A stretch of DNA of 9,048 bases from an uncultured Vogesella sp. (GCA_946479405.1 CAMLGD010000137.1:1-9048); one strand, 5' to 3'. Numbered from the stretch's first letter, positions 1-7,748 are shown. Made by a program: numbers and translations. The notes: generated from the sequence alone by a model not told the origin.

Positions 1-791
1 GCTACGCCTGCGACGAAACCCCGACGCTGATGCCGTTCCCGATCTACTACGCGCATCGTCTGGTACAGCGCCAGGCCGAACTGCGCAAGGACGGCCGCCT
101 GCCGTGGCTGCGTCCGGATGCCAAGAGCCAGATCACCTGCGTGTACGACAGCGCCACCGGCCTGCCCAAGCGCATCGACACCGTGGTGCTGTCCACCCAG
201 CACAGCCCGGATATCGACCACAAGATCCTGACCGAAGCCGTGATCGAAGACATCATCAAGCCGGTACTGCCAGCCGAGATGATTACCGCCGAGACCAAGT
301 TCCTGATCAACCCGACCGGGCGTTTCGTCATTGGCGGCCCGATGGGTGACTGCGGCCTGACCGGTCGCAAGATCATCGTCGATACCTACGGCGGTGCCGC
401 ACCGCACGGTGGTGGCGCCTTCTCCGGCAAGGACCCGACCAAGGTCGACCGTTCCGCCGCTTACGCTGGTCGTTACGTGGCCAAGAACATCGTCGCCGCC
501 GGCCTGGCGCGCCAGTGCCAGATCCAGGTCTCCTACGCCATCGGCGTGGCTCAGCCGACCTCGATCTCGGTGGACACCTTCGGCACCAACGCTATCCCGA
601 ACGAGCAGATCGTGGAGCTGGTGAAGCGCCACTTCGACCTGCGCCCGAAAGGCATCGTGCAGATGCTGGACCTGCTGCGTCCGATCTACACCAAGACCGC
701 CGCCTACGGCCACTTCGGCCGTGAAGAGCCGGAATTCACCTGGGAACGTACCGACAAGGTAGAGGCGCTGCGCGCCGACGCTGGTCTGTAA
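1..791 (+). CDS. metK: S-adenosylmethionine synthetase, C-terminal part (5' end outside window)
   Basis: Cytoplasmic enzyme that makes SAM from methionine and ATP, releasing phosphate and pyrophosphate. The reading frame is open from the window edge (first full codon at base 3), so about 262 C-terminal residues are present of the roughly 385-390 usual for the family; the N-terminal third is missing. Visible family signatures are [14 protein letters not shown] near the start, [26 protein letters not shown] (fragment residues ~103-123), the glycine-rich loop [19 protein letters not shown] (~136-154), and the C-terminal [14 protein letters not shown]. The sequence closely follows the E. coli protein as I remember it. 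The ATG at base 30 is an internal methionine, not the start. A strong terminator 24 bases after the stop makes metK the last gene of its transcript, so ahcY downstream is transcribed separately. Confidence 0.97.
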   Translation, partial: YACDETPTLMPFPIYYAHRLVQRQAELRKDGRLPWLRPDAKSQITCVYDSATGLPKRIDTVVLSTQHSPDIDHKILTEAVIEDIIKPVLPAEMITAETKFLINPTGRFVIGGPMGDCGLTGRKIIVDTYGGAAPHGGGAFSGKDPTKVDRSAAYAGRYVAKNIVAAGLARQCQIQVSYAIGVAQPTSISVDTFGTNAIPNEQIVELVKRHFDLRPKGIVQMLDLLRPIYTKTAAYGHFGREEPEFTWERTDKVEALRADAGL

Positions 792-814
792 GTTCTTCCC
801 GGCTTGAAGCAGAC

Positions 815-848
815 AAACCGCCAGCCCGTGCTGGCGGTTTTTGTTTTT
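815..848 (+). terminator. Rho-independent terminator of metK
   Basis: Perfect 11-bp stem AAACCGCCAGC (815-825) with GCTGGCGGTTT (830-840), loop CCGT, followed by a T-rich tail to 848. It begins 24 bases after the metK stop and separates metK from the ahcY unit. Confidence 0.93.
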
Positions 849-861
849 CCGGGGACAGCAG

Positions 862-871
862 GTTGGCCGCA
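862..871 (+). repeat. GTTGGCCGCA motif, copy 1
   Basis: Exact 10-mer in the metK-ahcY intergenic region, between the metK terminator and the ahcY -10 box. First of eight exact copies in the window (see findings). Function unknown. Confidence 0.6.
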
Positions 872-899
872 AGCAGCGGTAAAGCCCGGAAAAATCACG

Positions 900-905
900 T
901 ATAAT
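900..905 (+). promoter_or_regulatory. Probable -10 box of the ahcY transcript
   Basis: A perfect TATAAT lies at 900-905. Transcription would start near 912-913, which is where the riboswitch P1 stem begins, so the placement fits well. I find no good -35 hexamer at the normal distance (CGGTAA at 877-882 for a 17-base gap) and no TGn extension, so an activator or a weak -35 is possible. Confidence 0.6.
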
Positions 906-912
906 CGCGCGA

Positions 913-970
913 TTCCGGGGAGCGCTGCGAGGCTACGCCCCAGGCCCGGAACCTCCAAAACGGCGCTCAC
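913..970 (+). promoter_or_regulatory. S-adenosylhomocysteine (SAH) riboswitch aptamer upstream of ahcY
   Basis: This matches the known SAH riboswitch class, an RNA element found mainly in beta- and gammaproteobacteria that senses SAH and turns SAH-recycling genes on. The conserved blocks appear in the expected order: GGAGCGCTGC (919-928), CCCCAGGC (938-945) and AAAACGGCGCTCAC (957-970). P1 is seven perfect base pairs, TTCCGGG (913-919) with CCCGGAA (945-951). The diagnostic pseudoknot pairs GAGCGC (920-925) with GCGCTC (963-968). A small internal hairpin (GGC-TAC-GCC, 931-939) lies between. The aptamer sits directly upstream of SAH hydrolase, which is its classic target. Identification is from remembered consensus and hand-drawn pairings; a covariance-model search against the SAH riboswitch family would settle it. 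Confidence 0.93.
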
Positions 971-1070
971 CTGCTGATAACCTTGCCGCTTCCCGACCGG
1001 AGGCGGCCAGAAACCCGTGCCGGGCACGGGATGCGCGGGTGAGCCATCCCTCCCGGCCTTCGTGAAAGGA
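965..1070 (+). promoter_or_regulatory. Candidate expression platform of the SAH riboswitch
   Basis: The bases between the aptamer and the ahcY start can form competing structures. GCTCACCTGC (965-974) can pair over ten positions, one of them a G-T wobble, with GCGGGTGAGC (1035-1044). That would remove the 3' strand of the aptamer pseudoknot (963-968). Inside it sits a perfect hairpin CCCGTGC/GCACGGG (1014-1020/1024-1030). An alternative is GGGATG (1028-1033) with CATCCC (1045-1050). CCTT (1057-1060) can cover AAGG (1066-1069) of the ribosome-binding site. No T-run follows any hairpin, which favours control of translation rather than termination. The pairings are real in the sequence; their use as a switch is inferred. 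Confidence 0.5.
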
Positions 1071-1078
1071 TTTGCACG

Positions 1079-2485
<1,407 letters not shown>

Positions 2486-2498
2486 TGTCGGGACGATG

Positions 2499-2530
2499 AA
2501 GGGCGGGCAGGGCAGGCCCGCCTTTCTCGT
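2499..2530 (+). terminator. Weak terminator-like hairpin after ahcY
   Basis: A 10-bp stem (2499-2508 with 2516-2525, one G-T wobble) and a 7-base loop sit 14 bases after the ahcY stop. The tail is only TTTCT-like, not a real T-run, so termination is probably partial. Some transcripts could run from the SAH riboswitch into metF. Confidence 0.5.
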
Positions 2531-2739
2531 CTCGTGCCGTGAGTCTATTGCCGCAGCCGCAGCCGCTGCCCGAGCCCGGGCTCGGTGACGTCCGCCACCC
2601 GCCGTGGCCGGCACCGAACGAGCCTTGCTTGGGCTGGGCCGCCGGGTGAAATAGACTTGCCATGGCAGCAAACGAAACTATCCGGGAATAACGACCGCTT
2701 CGGCCAACCTTGGCACGGGGCGGCGACAGAGATCAGATC
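2531..2739 (+). other. Structured ahcY-metF intergenic region and metF leader
   Basis: No gene is seen here. The region holds a short tandem repeat (GCCGCA GCCGCA GCCGCT, 2550-2567), a perfect 16-bp palindrome (2570-2585, centred on CCCGGG) and a long imperfect hairpin across 2579-2624. The hairpin pairs GGCTC/GAGCC, GGTG/CACC, CC/GG and GCCAC/GTGGC in nested order. The palindrome and the hairpin share 2579-2585 and exclude each other. A tentative promoter is TTGCTT (2625-2630) with an A-rich stretch AAATAGACT (2649-2657), but the spacing and -10 match are poor. I recognise no known riboswitch class. GGCCAACC at 2702-2709 is a near copy of the repeated 10-mer. Confidence 0.4.
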
Positions 2740-3576
2740 ATGAGCACCAAGCCGCGTACCTTCAGTTTCGAGTTTTTCCCGCCCAAGACGGCGGAAAGCA
2801 TCGCCAAGCTGCGTACCACGCGTCAGCAGCTGGCGCAGTTCAAGCCCGAGTTCTTCTCCGTCACCTTCGGCGCCGGCGGCACCACGCGCGAGGGCACGCT
2901 GGGGACGGTGCTGGAGATCCGCAACGAGGGCTACGCCGCCGCACCGCATCTGTCGTGCATCGGCTCCACCCGCGACAACATCCGCGCCATTCTCAACGAG
3001 TACCGCAGCCACGGCATCCGCCACATCGTGGCGCTGCGCGGCGACCTGCCGTCCGGCATGGGCGAGGCCGGCGAGTTCCGCTACGCCAACGAGCTGGTGG
3101 CGTTCATCCGCGCCGAGCATGGCGATCATTTCCACATCGAAGTCGCCGCCTACCCGGAGTTTCACCCGCAGGCGCGCTCCGCCGAGGACGACCTCAACAA
3201 CTTCGTGCGCAAGGTGCAGGCCGGCGCCAATTCGGCGATGACGCAGTATTTCTTCAACGCCGACGCCTACTTCCGCTTCGTCGACGAGGTGCAGGCGCGC
3301 GGCGTGGACATCCCGATCGTGCCGGGCATCATGCCGATCGCCAACTTCGGCCAGCTGTGCCGCTTCTCCGACATGTGCGGCGCGGAAGTGCCACGCTGGC
3401 TGCGGCTGCGCATGCAGGCGTACATGGACGACACTGCGTCCATCCGTGCGCTGGGGCTGGACGTGGTCACCGAGCTGTGCGATCGCCTGCTGGCGAACGG
3501 CGCGCCAGGTTTGCACTTCTATACCCTGAATCAGGCCGGCATCGTCTCCACCGTGTGGCAGCGGCTGGGGCTGTAA
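2740..3576 (+). CDS. metF: 5,10-methylenetetrahydrofolate reductase
   Basis: Flavoprotein that reduces 5,10-methylene-tetrahydrofolate to 5-methyl-tetrahydrofolate, the methyl donor that methionine synthase uses to turn homocysteine into methionine. The protein has 278 residues with a full TIM-barrel layout. FSFEFFPPK (8-16) carries the catalytic glutamate E11. SVTFGAGGTTREGT (40-53) follows, then ALRGDLP (98-104) with the flavin-contacting D102, AAYPEFHP (136-143), MTQYFF (167-172) and PGIMPI (195-200). LHFYTLNQ is near the end. I chose the ATG at 2740 because MSTKPRTFSFEFFPP matches the family start; an in-frame TTG at 2710 would add ten unsupported residues. The ribosome-binding site is weak (AGAGA, 2728-2732). 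Placement after ahcY joins homocysteine production to its remethylation. Confidence 0.97.
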   Translation: MSTKPRTFSFEFFPPKTAESIAKLRTTRQQLAQFKPEFFSVTFGAGGTTREGTLGTVLEIRNEGYAAAPHLSCIGSTRDNIRAILNEYRSHGIRHIVALRGDLPSGMGEAGEFRYANELVAFIRAEHGDHFHIEVAAYPEFHPQARSAEDDLNNFVRKVQAGANSAMTQYFFNADAYFRFVDEVQARGVDIPIVPGIMPIANFGQLCRFSDMCGAEVPRWLRLRMQAYMDDTASIRALGLDVVTELCDRLLANGAPGLHFYTLNQAGIVSTVWQRLGL

Positions 3577-3583
3577 CACTGCC

Positions 3584-3593
3584 TGCGGCCAAC
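3584..3593 (-). repeat. GTTGGCCGCA motif, copy 3
   Basis: Exact copy on the minus strand in the gap between the metF stop (3576) and the terminator at 3606. Confidence 0.6.
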
Positions 3594-3602
3594 CGTGCCG
3601 CC

Positions 3603-3640
3603 AAAAAAACGCCGCCTGCATTGCAGGGCGGCGTTTTCTT
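3603..3640. terminator. Bidirectional terminator between metF and the diguanylate cyclase gene
   Basis: An 11-bp perfect stem, AAAACGCCGCC (3606-3616) with GGCGGCGTTTT (3627-3637), ends in TTTTCTTTT on the plus strand and in seven T on the minus strand. The two converging genes end at 3576 (+) and 3661 (-), so it can serve both. Confidence 0.93.
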
Positions 3641-3660
3641 TTGCATGGATGGAAAACGGG

Positions 3661-5466
3661 CTACTGGTGGTCGTCCGGGCCGATAACGCGGTTGCGCCCC
3701 TGGTGCTTGGCCTGATACAGCCGGCTGTCGGCCTCGGCCAGCAAGTCGTCGATGCTGTCGTGGCGGTGCAGGTCCAGGCTGGCCACGCCAATGCTGATGG
3801 TGACGTGGGTGGATACCGCCGAGGCCATGTGCGGAATGGCCAGCTGCCAGATGCGTTGGCGCAGTTGCTCGGCCAGCTGGTTGGCGCTGCTGGCTGTGGT
3901 TCGCGGTAGCAGCACGGCAAACTCTTCGCCGCCGATGCGTGCCACCAGTTGTTCTTCCTGCTGGAACTGCTGCTGTAGTTCGTGTGCCAGCTGGCGCAGG
4001 CATTGATCGCCTTCCAGATGGCCAAAGCAATCGTTATAGGCCTTGAACAGATCTACATCTAGCAACAGCAGTGACAGCGGCTGCTTCAGTGCGCAGGCGG
4101 CGGTAAATTCCAGTTGCTTGCGTTGGTCGAACAGGCGGCGGTTGGCCAGTCCGGTCAGACCATCGGTGTTGGCGATGCTTTCCAGTTTGCTGTTGGCCTG
4201 TGCCAGCGCGTGTTGTGCGATGTCCAGCTCTTCCATGTGCTGCTTGCGCAGCAGCACGTTGCACAGCATTTCGCCTACCAGCCGTAGCAGCGACAGCTCC
4301 TTGTCCAGCCAGGCGCGTGGCCGGCTGACCGCGTCGCAGCCGACAAAGCCCAGCAGCTGCCCCTGATGCGACAGCGTGACCACGGCAATGCTCTGGATGC
4401 CGTGTTCGGCAAAGCGCTCGCGCTCGAGATGCCCCTCTTGCGGAATCTCGTCCAGGCTGGAAAAAGCCAGTTGTTGCTGGCGCAGCAGCTGCGGCACAAA
4501 CCACAGCGATTCGCTGATCGGATAGTCTTCGTAAAAGCCGGCGGTACTGCTCACACCGCTGGCACACCACTCCTGGTTATCGTGGATGGTCATCTCCGGC
4601 GTGACGCGGAACAGGTAGCAGCGATCCACCTCCAGCAGGGTGCCGATCCGCTCCAGCGCGCTGTCCACCGCCTGGTGCTGCTCCTGCAGCGGCAAATGGA
4701 TGAAACGGGTGGATAGCTCGGAAATCAGGTGCTGAAAGCGGCTGAGGTGCTCCAGCTCGGCGGTGCGCATCGCTACCAGCTCGGCCAGGTGGTCGCGGTG
4801 GCGGGCCAGCTCGCGTTCCTGTTGCAGGTGGGTGGTCTCGTAGCCGTGCTGCTGCTGCTGCAATTGCTGCAGCGCCTGGGTCAGCGACGCTATTTCATCG
4901 CTGGCGTCGTCCAGGTTGGCCGCAGGCAACATGCGGCCGTGCAGTTGCTGCAAGGGTTGCAGAATGCGGCGTTGCTGGAAGCGATGGCACAACAGCGTCA
5001 GGCCGACGAGGCCGGCCAGCAGCTCCAGCAGGGTGAGCAGGCTGTCGCGCCACAACTGCTGCTCCAGCGCGGTTTGCGACAGGCCGATATGCAGCAGGCC
5101 CAGCGGTTGATCACCGGTGCGGCGCGACTGCACCGGCAGCTCGATGACATGGCTGACGTCGTCGCCGCTGCCCATCTCCTGCAGCACTGCCCCCTGGTTG
5201 TTGCGTAGCGAAATCTGGCGGATGCCATCCTGCTGCAACAGATCGCGCAGCAGTTGCTGGGTGGCGCTCTGGTCCACGTCCCAGACGCTTTGCGCCAGCA
5301 TCGGCATCAGCTGCAGCTCAATGCGATGTGGAATGTCGGCCAGCTGTTGTTGTTTGGCGCGATAGCCGAGCGAGAGGTGCAGCAGCAGTGCCAGGGCGCA
5401 GAATGCGGCGCTGAACAGCAGCGCGCGCTGCAGCAGTTGCTGGTTGAGGGGTCTGGATAGTGTCAC
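3661..5466 (-). CDS. Membrane-anchored diguanylate cyclase with periplasmic sensor, HAMP-like, GAF and GGEEF domains
   Basis: Predicted to make cyclic di-GMP from two GTP in response to a periplasmic and perhaps a cytoplasmic signal. With the GTG start at 5466 it has 601 residues: membrane segment ~14-34; periplasmic region ~36-141 with SVWDVD (60-65); membrane segment ~142-161; HAMP-like linker ~165-205 followed by a glutamine-rich coiled region to ~240; GAF domain ~245-405; GGDEF domain ~430-600. Active-site features are NTDGLTGLANRR (433-444), the metal-binding LDVD (469-472), FGHLEGD (481-487) and GGEEF (512-516). The inhibitory I-site (RxxD) is replaced by QEEQ (503-506). The frame stays open upstream to 5703, but that stretch is low in family character and overlaps the terminator of the upstream gene, so I prefer the GTG, with a weak GGAAA before it. 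The exact start is uncertain. Target pathway unknown. Confidence 0.9.
   Translation of the reverse strand: MTLSRPLNQQLLQRALLFSAAFCALALLLHLSLGYRAKQQQLADIPHRIELQLMPMLAQSVWDVDQSATQQLLRDLLQQDGIRQISLRNNQGAVLQEMGSGDDVSHVIELPVQSRRTGDQPLGLLHIGLSQTALEQQLWRDSLLTLLELLAGLVGLTLLCHRFQQRRILQPLQQLHGRMLPAANLDDASDEIASLTQALQQLQQQQHGYETTHLQQERELARHRDHLAELVAMRTAELEHLSRFQHLISELSTRFIHLPLQEQHQAVDSALERIGTLLEVDRCYLFRVTPEMTIHDNQEWCASGVSSTAGFYEDYPISESLWFVPQLLRQQQLAFSSLDEIPQEGHLERERFAEHGIQSIAVVTLSHQGQLLGFVGCDAVSRPRAWLDKELSLLRLVGEMLCNVLLRKQHMEELDIAQHALAQANSKLESIANTDGLTGLANRRLFDQRKQLEFTAACALKQPLSLLLLDVDLFKAYNDCFGHLEGDQCLRQLAHELQQQFQQEEQLVARIGGEEFAVLLPRTTASSANQLAEQLRQRIWQLAIPHMASAVSTHVTISIGVASLDLHRHDSIDDLLAEADSRLYQAKHQGRNRVIGPDDHQ
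4915..4924 (+). repeat. GTTGGCCGCA motif, copy 4
   Basis: Exact copy on the plus strand within the minus-strand diguanylate cyclase gene, read there as GCG GCC AAC (Ala-Ala-Asn) in the HAMP-like region. Confidence 0.6.
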
Positions 5467-5492
5467 GGCAGGGTTTCCGCAAGAATCGGCAT

Positions 5493-5518
5493 CAGGGCGC
5501 GGTGCTGCCAGCGCCCTG
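5493..5518 (-). other. Hairpin in the leader of the diguanylate cyclase gene
   Basis: Perfect 8-bp inverted repeat CAGGGCGC (5493-5500) and GCGCCCTG (5511-5518) with a 10-base loop, ending 26 bases before the proposed GTG start. No T-run follows. It may be an mRNA leader structure. The rest of 5467-5634 shows no clear promoter or gene. Confidence 0.35.
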
Positions 5519-5634
5519 CGCTGCTTACTGTCAGGCAAAAAGCGGGTGCTGGCAAGCGCACCGGCAATGTGGCGAGCCGACGCGTGGTGCAGGGCTGGAT
5601 GGTGGCTGCCAATCTGGCGGCGGTCGCATGCAAC

Positions 5635-5657
5635 AAGGCCCGGCAGTGCCGGGCCTT
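5635..5657 (-). terminator. Probable terminator of the Lrp/AsnC-family gene
   Basis: Perfect 9-bp GC-rich stem AAGGCCCGG (5635-5643) with CCGGGCCTT (5649-5657) and a CAGTG loop, about 65 bases after the regulator's stop. The minus-strand tail (TTGTTG) is only moderately T-rich. It suggests that the regulator and the diguanylate cyclase are separate transcripts. Confidence 0.65.
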
Positions 5658-5721
5658 GGCTGTCAGATCGGGAGGACGGTTGCGCATCCGCGGCCACTGT
5701 CACACGGCCGCTGCTGGCCGC

Positions 5722-6204
5722 TTACTGGCCCAGATGCGAGATCGGCAGCGCAGTGGTTTTCTTGAATTCCTTCAGCACGAAGCTGGACTTCACGTCTTCC
5801 ACTCCCGGCTGTTGCAGCAGGTCGTCCATCACGAAGCGTGAGAAATGCTCCAGATCCTCAAAGTACACCTGCAGCAGGTAGTCCATTTCGCCGGTCATCG
5901 CATAGCAGTTCACCACTTCCGGCCAGCGCTGTACCGCCTCCATGAAGTTTTCCAGGTGACTGCCGCCGCGTTTTTCCAGCGATACGCGCACAAAAGCCTG
6001 CAGGCCGAGGCCGATCTTGGCTGGCTCCAGCAAGGCCACGTACTGGCGAATGACGCCGGATTCTTCCAGCTGTTTCAGGCGGCGCAGGCAGGGGGAGGGG
6101 GAGAGGGCCACTTTCTCGGCCAGTTCGACGTTGGTCAGACGTCCATTGGCTTGCAATGCGGCCAACATCTTGATGTCGGTCTTGTCCAGGGTAGCCACGG
6201 GCAT
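5722..6204 (-). CDS. Lrp/AsnC-family transcriptional regulator
   Basis: DNA-binding regulator of the feast/famine family, whose members usually sense amino acids or related metabolites and act as dimers or octamers. The protein has 160 residues, normal for the family. LDKTDIKMLAALQANGR (6-22) opens the N-terminal winged helix-turn-helix, which continues through NVELAEKVALSPSPCLRRLKQLE (25-47). The C-terminal RAM/ligand-binding domain covers ~67-150 and includes TGEMDYLL (104-111), a conserved effector-site region. The start at 6204 is set by AGGAG (complement of 6210-6214) five bases upstream; the frame is open to 6291 but those extra residues lack family character. It faces hppD across a shared control region, so regulation of itself and of tyrosine catabolism is likely but unproven. 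The individual member (Lrp, AsnC or other) cannot be named from sequence alone. Confidence 0.93.
   Translation of the reverse strand: MPVATLDKTDIKMLAALQANGRLTNVELAEKVALSPSPCLRRLKQLEESGVIRQYVALLEPAKIGLGLQAFVRVSLEKRGGSHLENFMEAVQRWPEVVNCYAMTGEMDYLLQVYFEDLEHFSRFVMDDLLQQPGVEDVKSSFVLKEFKKTTALPISHLGQ
6157..6166 (-). repeat. GTTGGCCGCA motif, copy 5
   Basis: Exact copy on the minus strand inside the Lrp/AsnC-family gene, read as TTG GCC GCA (Leu-Ala-Ala), a different phase from the ahcY copy. Confidence 0.6.
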
Positions 6205-6247
6205 ATTATCTCCTGATTGTCGGTTTGCTCTGGAATATTGTTTTATG

Positions 6248-6276
6248 TTTTTAATTTTCTCGGCACTATATCGCAA
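6248..6276 (-). promoter_or_regulatory. Tentative promoter of the Lrp/AsnC-family gene
   Basis: On the minus strand, TTGCGA (complement of 6271-6276), a 17-base gap and TAAAAA (complement of 6248-6253) lie in an AT-rich stretch about 45 bases before the start codon. The -35 is fair and the -10 is weak, so the call is only tentative. Confidence 0.35.
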
Positions 6277-6277
6277 G

Positions 6278-6295
6278 AAAATTGCCGGCAAGTTT
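6278..6295. promoter_or_regulatory. Palindromic operator candidate in the divergent Lrp-hppD region
   Basis: The perfect 10-bp palindrome TTGCCGGCAA (6282-6291) is flanked by AAA (6278-6280) and TTT (6293-6295), giving an 18-bp near-palindrome with one mismatched pair. It lies just upstream of the tentative regulator promoter and on the hppD side of the AT-rich block. Lrp/AsnC-family proteins bind palindromes of about this size, so it is a natural candidate site, but the link is inferred. Confidence 0.4.
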
Positions 6296-6304
6296 ACTTA
6301 GAAT

Positions 6305-6566
6305 ACTTCGCCATAGCCAGTCATTTATTACGGCGGCAGTCGATCGCCGGATACCCAAATACAAGAGGAGAATGCCGTGGTAGCGCCGCTTGGCGGCTGC
6401 TTACGGCACTGCAGGCAACAGCCACGCCAGATGGTATCTGCTTGTAGCGGTGTTGCATTTTCATCTCCCCGTATCCGACGTGACGCCGTGGCCTGGCGAC
6501 ACCGGCATCCGTGCCACACACCTACAGAGCGGCAGCCCGTGCAGTGGCTGCAAAGAGGAGAACCGC
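6305..6566 (+). other. hppD upstream region and leader
   Basis: I see no conserved gene here. hppD's frame is open back to 6390, but the extra residues look non-conserved. AAGAGGAGAA, a strong ribosome-binding sequence, occurs twice: at 6363-6372, ahead of a GTG at 6377, and at 6553-6562, ahead of hppD. The GTG opens a 140-codon frame that overlaps hppD out of phase and looks unlike any protein I know. A small hairpin GCCGC/GCGGC sits at about 6385-6397. The hppD promoter is not clear; TAGAAT (6299-6304) is a possible -10 without a good -35, which would fit activator-dependent expression. Confidence 0.4.
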
Positions 6567-7640
6567 ATGAAAATGGAACACCATCTGATGAATCCGCTGG
6601 CTACCGACGGTTTCGAGTTTGTCGAATACACCGCACCCGATGCCGAGGGCGTGGCCAAGCTCACCGCCTTGTTCCTGTCGCTGGGGTTTATCGAGGTTGC
6701 CCGTCATCGCAGCAAGAGCGTCAGCCTGTTCCGCCAGGGCGACATCAACTTCATCCTGAATGCCGAGCCGACGCAACCGGCCACCGAGTTTGCCGGTGAG
6801 CACGGCCCGTCGGCCTGCGCCATGGCCTGGCGCGTGCAGGATGCCGCCAAGGCCTACGACTATGCACTGGCACATGGTGCCAAGCCGTATAGCCGACCGA
6901 TCGGCTACATGGAGCTGAACATCCCGGCGGTGGAAGGCATTGGTGGCTCCGCGCTGTACTTTGTCGATCGCTATGGCAGCAAGGACATTTACGACATCGA
7001 CTTCGTACCGTTGGAGGGGGTGGACCAGCACCCGGTGGGCGTGGGCCTCAAGGTGATCGATCACCTCACCCACAATGTGTTCCGCGGCAATATGGCCAAG
7101 TGGGCCGGCTTCTACGAGAACATCGGCAACTTCAAGGAAATCCGCTACTTCGACATCGAAGGCAAGCTCACCGGTCTGGTGTCCAAGGCGATGACCAGTC
7201 CGTGCGGCAAGATCCGCATCCCGATCAACGAGTCGTCCGACGACAAGAGCCAGATCGAGGAATTCCTCAAGCAGTACAACGGCGAGGGCATCCAGCACAT
7301 CGCGCTGACCACCGAGGACATCTACACTACCGTGGAGACGCTGAAGGCGCGCGGCACCCGCTTCCTCGACACCCCGGCCACCTACTACGAGAAAGTGGAC
7401 CAGCGCGTGCCGAACCACGGCGAAAACCTGGCCCGCCTGCAGCAGAACAGCATTCTGATCGACGGTGCGCCAGTCGAGGGTATCCTGCTGCAGATCTTCA
7501 CCGAAACCGTGATCGGCCCGATCTTCTTCGAGATCATCCAGCGCAAGGGTAACGAAGGCTTTGGCGAAGGCAACTTCCGTGCGCTGTTCGAATCGATCGA
7601 GGAAGACCAGATCCGCCGCGGCGTACTGTCGGCGGAGTAA
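6567..7640 (+). CDS. hppD: 4-hydroxyphenylpyruvate dioxygenase
   Basis: Iron(II)-dependent cytoplasmic enzyme that converts 4-hydroxyphenylpyruvate and O2 to homogentisate and CO2, the second step of tyrosine degradation. The 357-residue length is normal for bacterial forms. Two vicinal-oxygen-chelate halves are visible: FEFVEYTAPD onward, and IDHLTHNV onward. The iron ligands fit H166 (in IDHLTH), H244 (in GIQHIALTT) and E322 (in FFEIIQRKG), the last in the family's conserved C-terminal motif. NPLATDGFEFVEY at the N terminus and RGVLSAE-like ending also match. ATG 6567 was chosen because AAGAGGAGAA lies four bases upstream and MKMEHHLMNP is followed at once by conserved sequence. maiA lies 138 bases downstream. 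The product can polymerise to brown pyomelanin if homogentisate is not consumed. Confidence 0.97.
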   Translation: MKMEHHLMNPLATDGFEFVEYTAPDAEGVAKLTALFLSLGFIEVARHRSKSVSLFRQGDINFILNAEPTQPATEFAGEHGPSACAMAWRVQDAAKAYDYALAHGAKPYSRPIGYMELNIPAVEGIGGSALYFVDRYGSKDIYDIDFVPLEGVDQHPVGVGLKVIDHLTHNVFRGNMAKWAGFYENIGNFKEIRYFDIEGKLTGLVSKAMTSPCGKIRIPINESSDDKSQIEEFLKQYNGEGIQHIALTTEDIYTTVETLKARGTRFLDTPATYYEKVDQRVPNHGENLARLQQNSILIDGAPVEGILLQIFTETVIGPIFFEIIQRKGNEGFGEGNFRALFESIEEDQIRRGVLSAE

Positions 7641-7722
7641 GTTTCGGCAGTGCTGCCGGTGGCAGGGTGTGGACGATCTAGGCCGCCCGGCATCGCCTGC
7701 CGATCCTATTGTGGCAAGCGTC

Positions 7723-7748
7723 TGGCCGCAGCCTCCGGGCTGCGGCCA
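7723..7748 (+). other. Strong hairpin between hppD and maiA
   Basis: Perfect 11-bp stem TGGCCGCAGCC (7723-7733) with GGCTGCGGCCA (7738-7748) and a TCCG loop. No T-run follows (AACGTTTGG), so it is not a standard terminator. It may protect or trim the hppD-maiA message. Its right arm contains a full GTTGGCCGCA copy and its left arm carries eight of the ten bases (TGGCCGCA). A smaller hairpin, CGGCA/TGCCG, lies at 7645-7658. Confidence 0.6.

Noticed and set aside
5467..5703. N-terminal extension of the diguanylate cyclase to 5703
   Set aside because: The extra 79 residues look unrelated to any sensor protein and overlap the hairpin that appears to end the upstream regulator transcript.
6377..6799. 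A 140-codon frame from GTG 6377 as a real protein gene
   Set aside because: It overlaps hppD out of phase over most of its second half and its sequence looks like frame-shifted GC-rich DNA. The ribosome-binding sequence before it is kept as a finding.
7645..7658. Small hairpin just after hppD as a terminator
   Set aside because: Only a 5-bp stem and no T-run.
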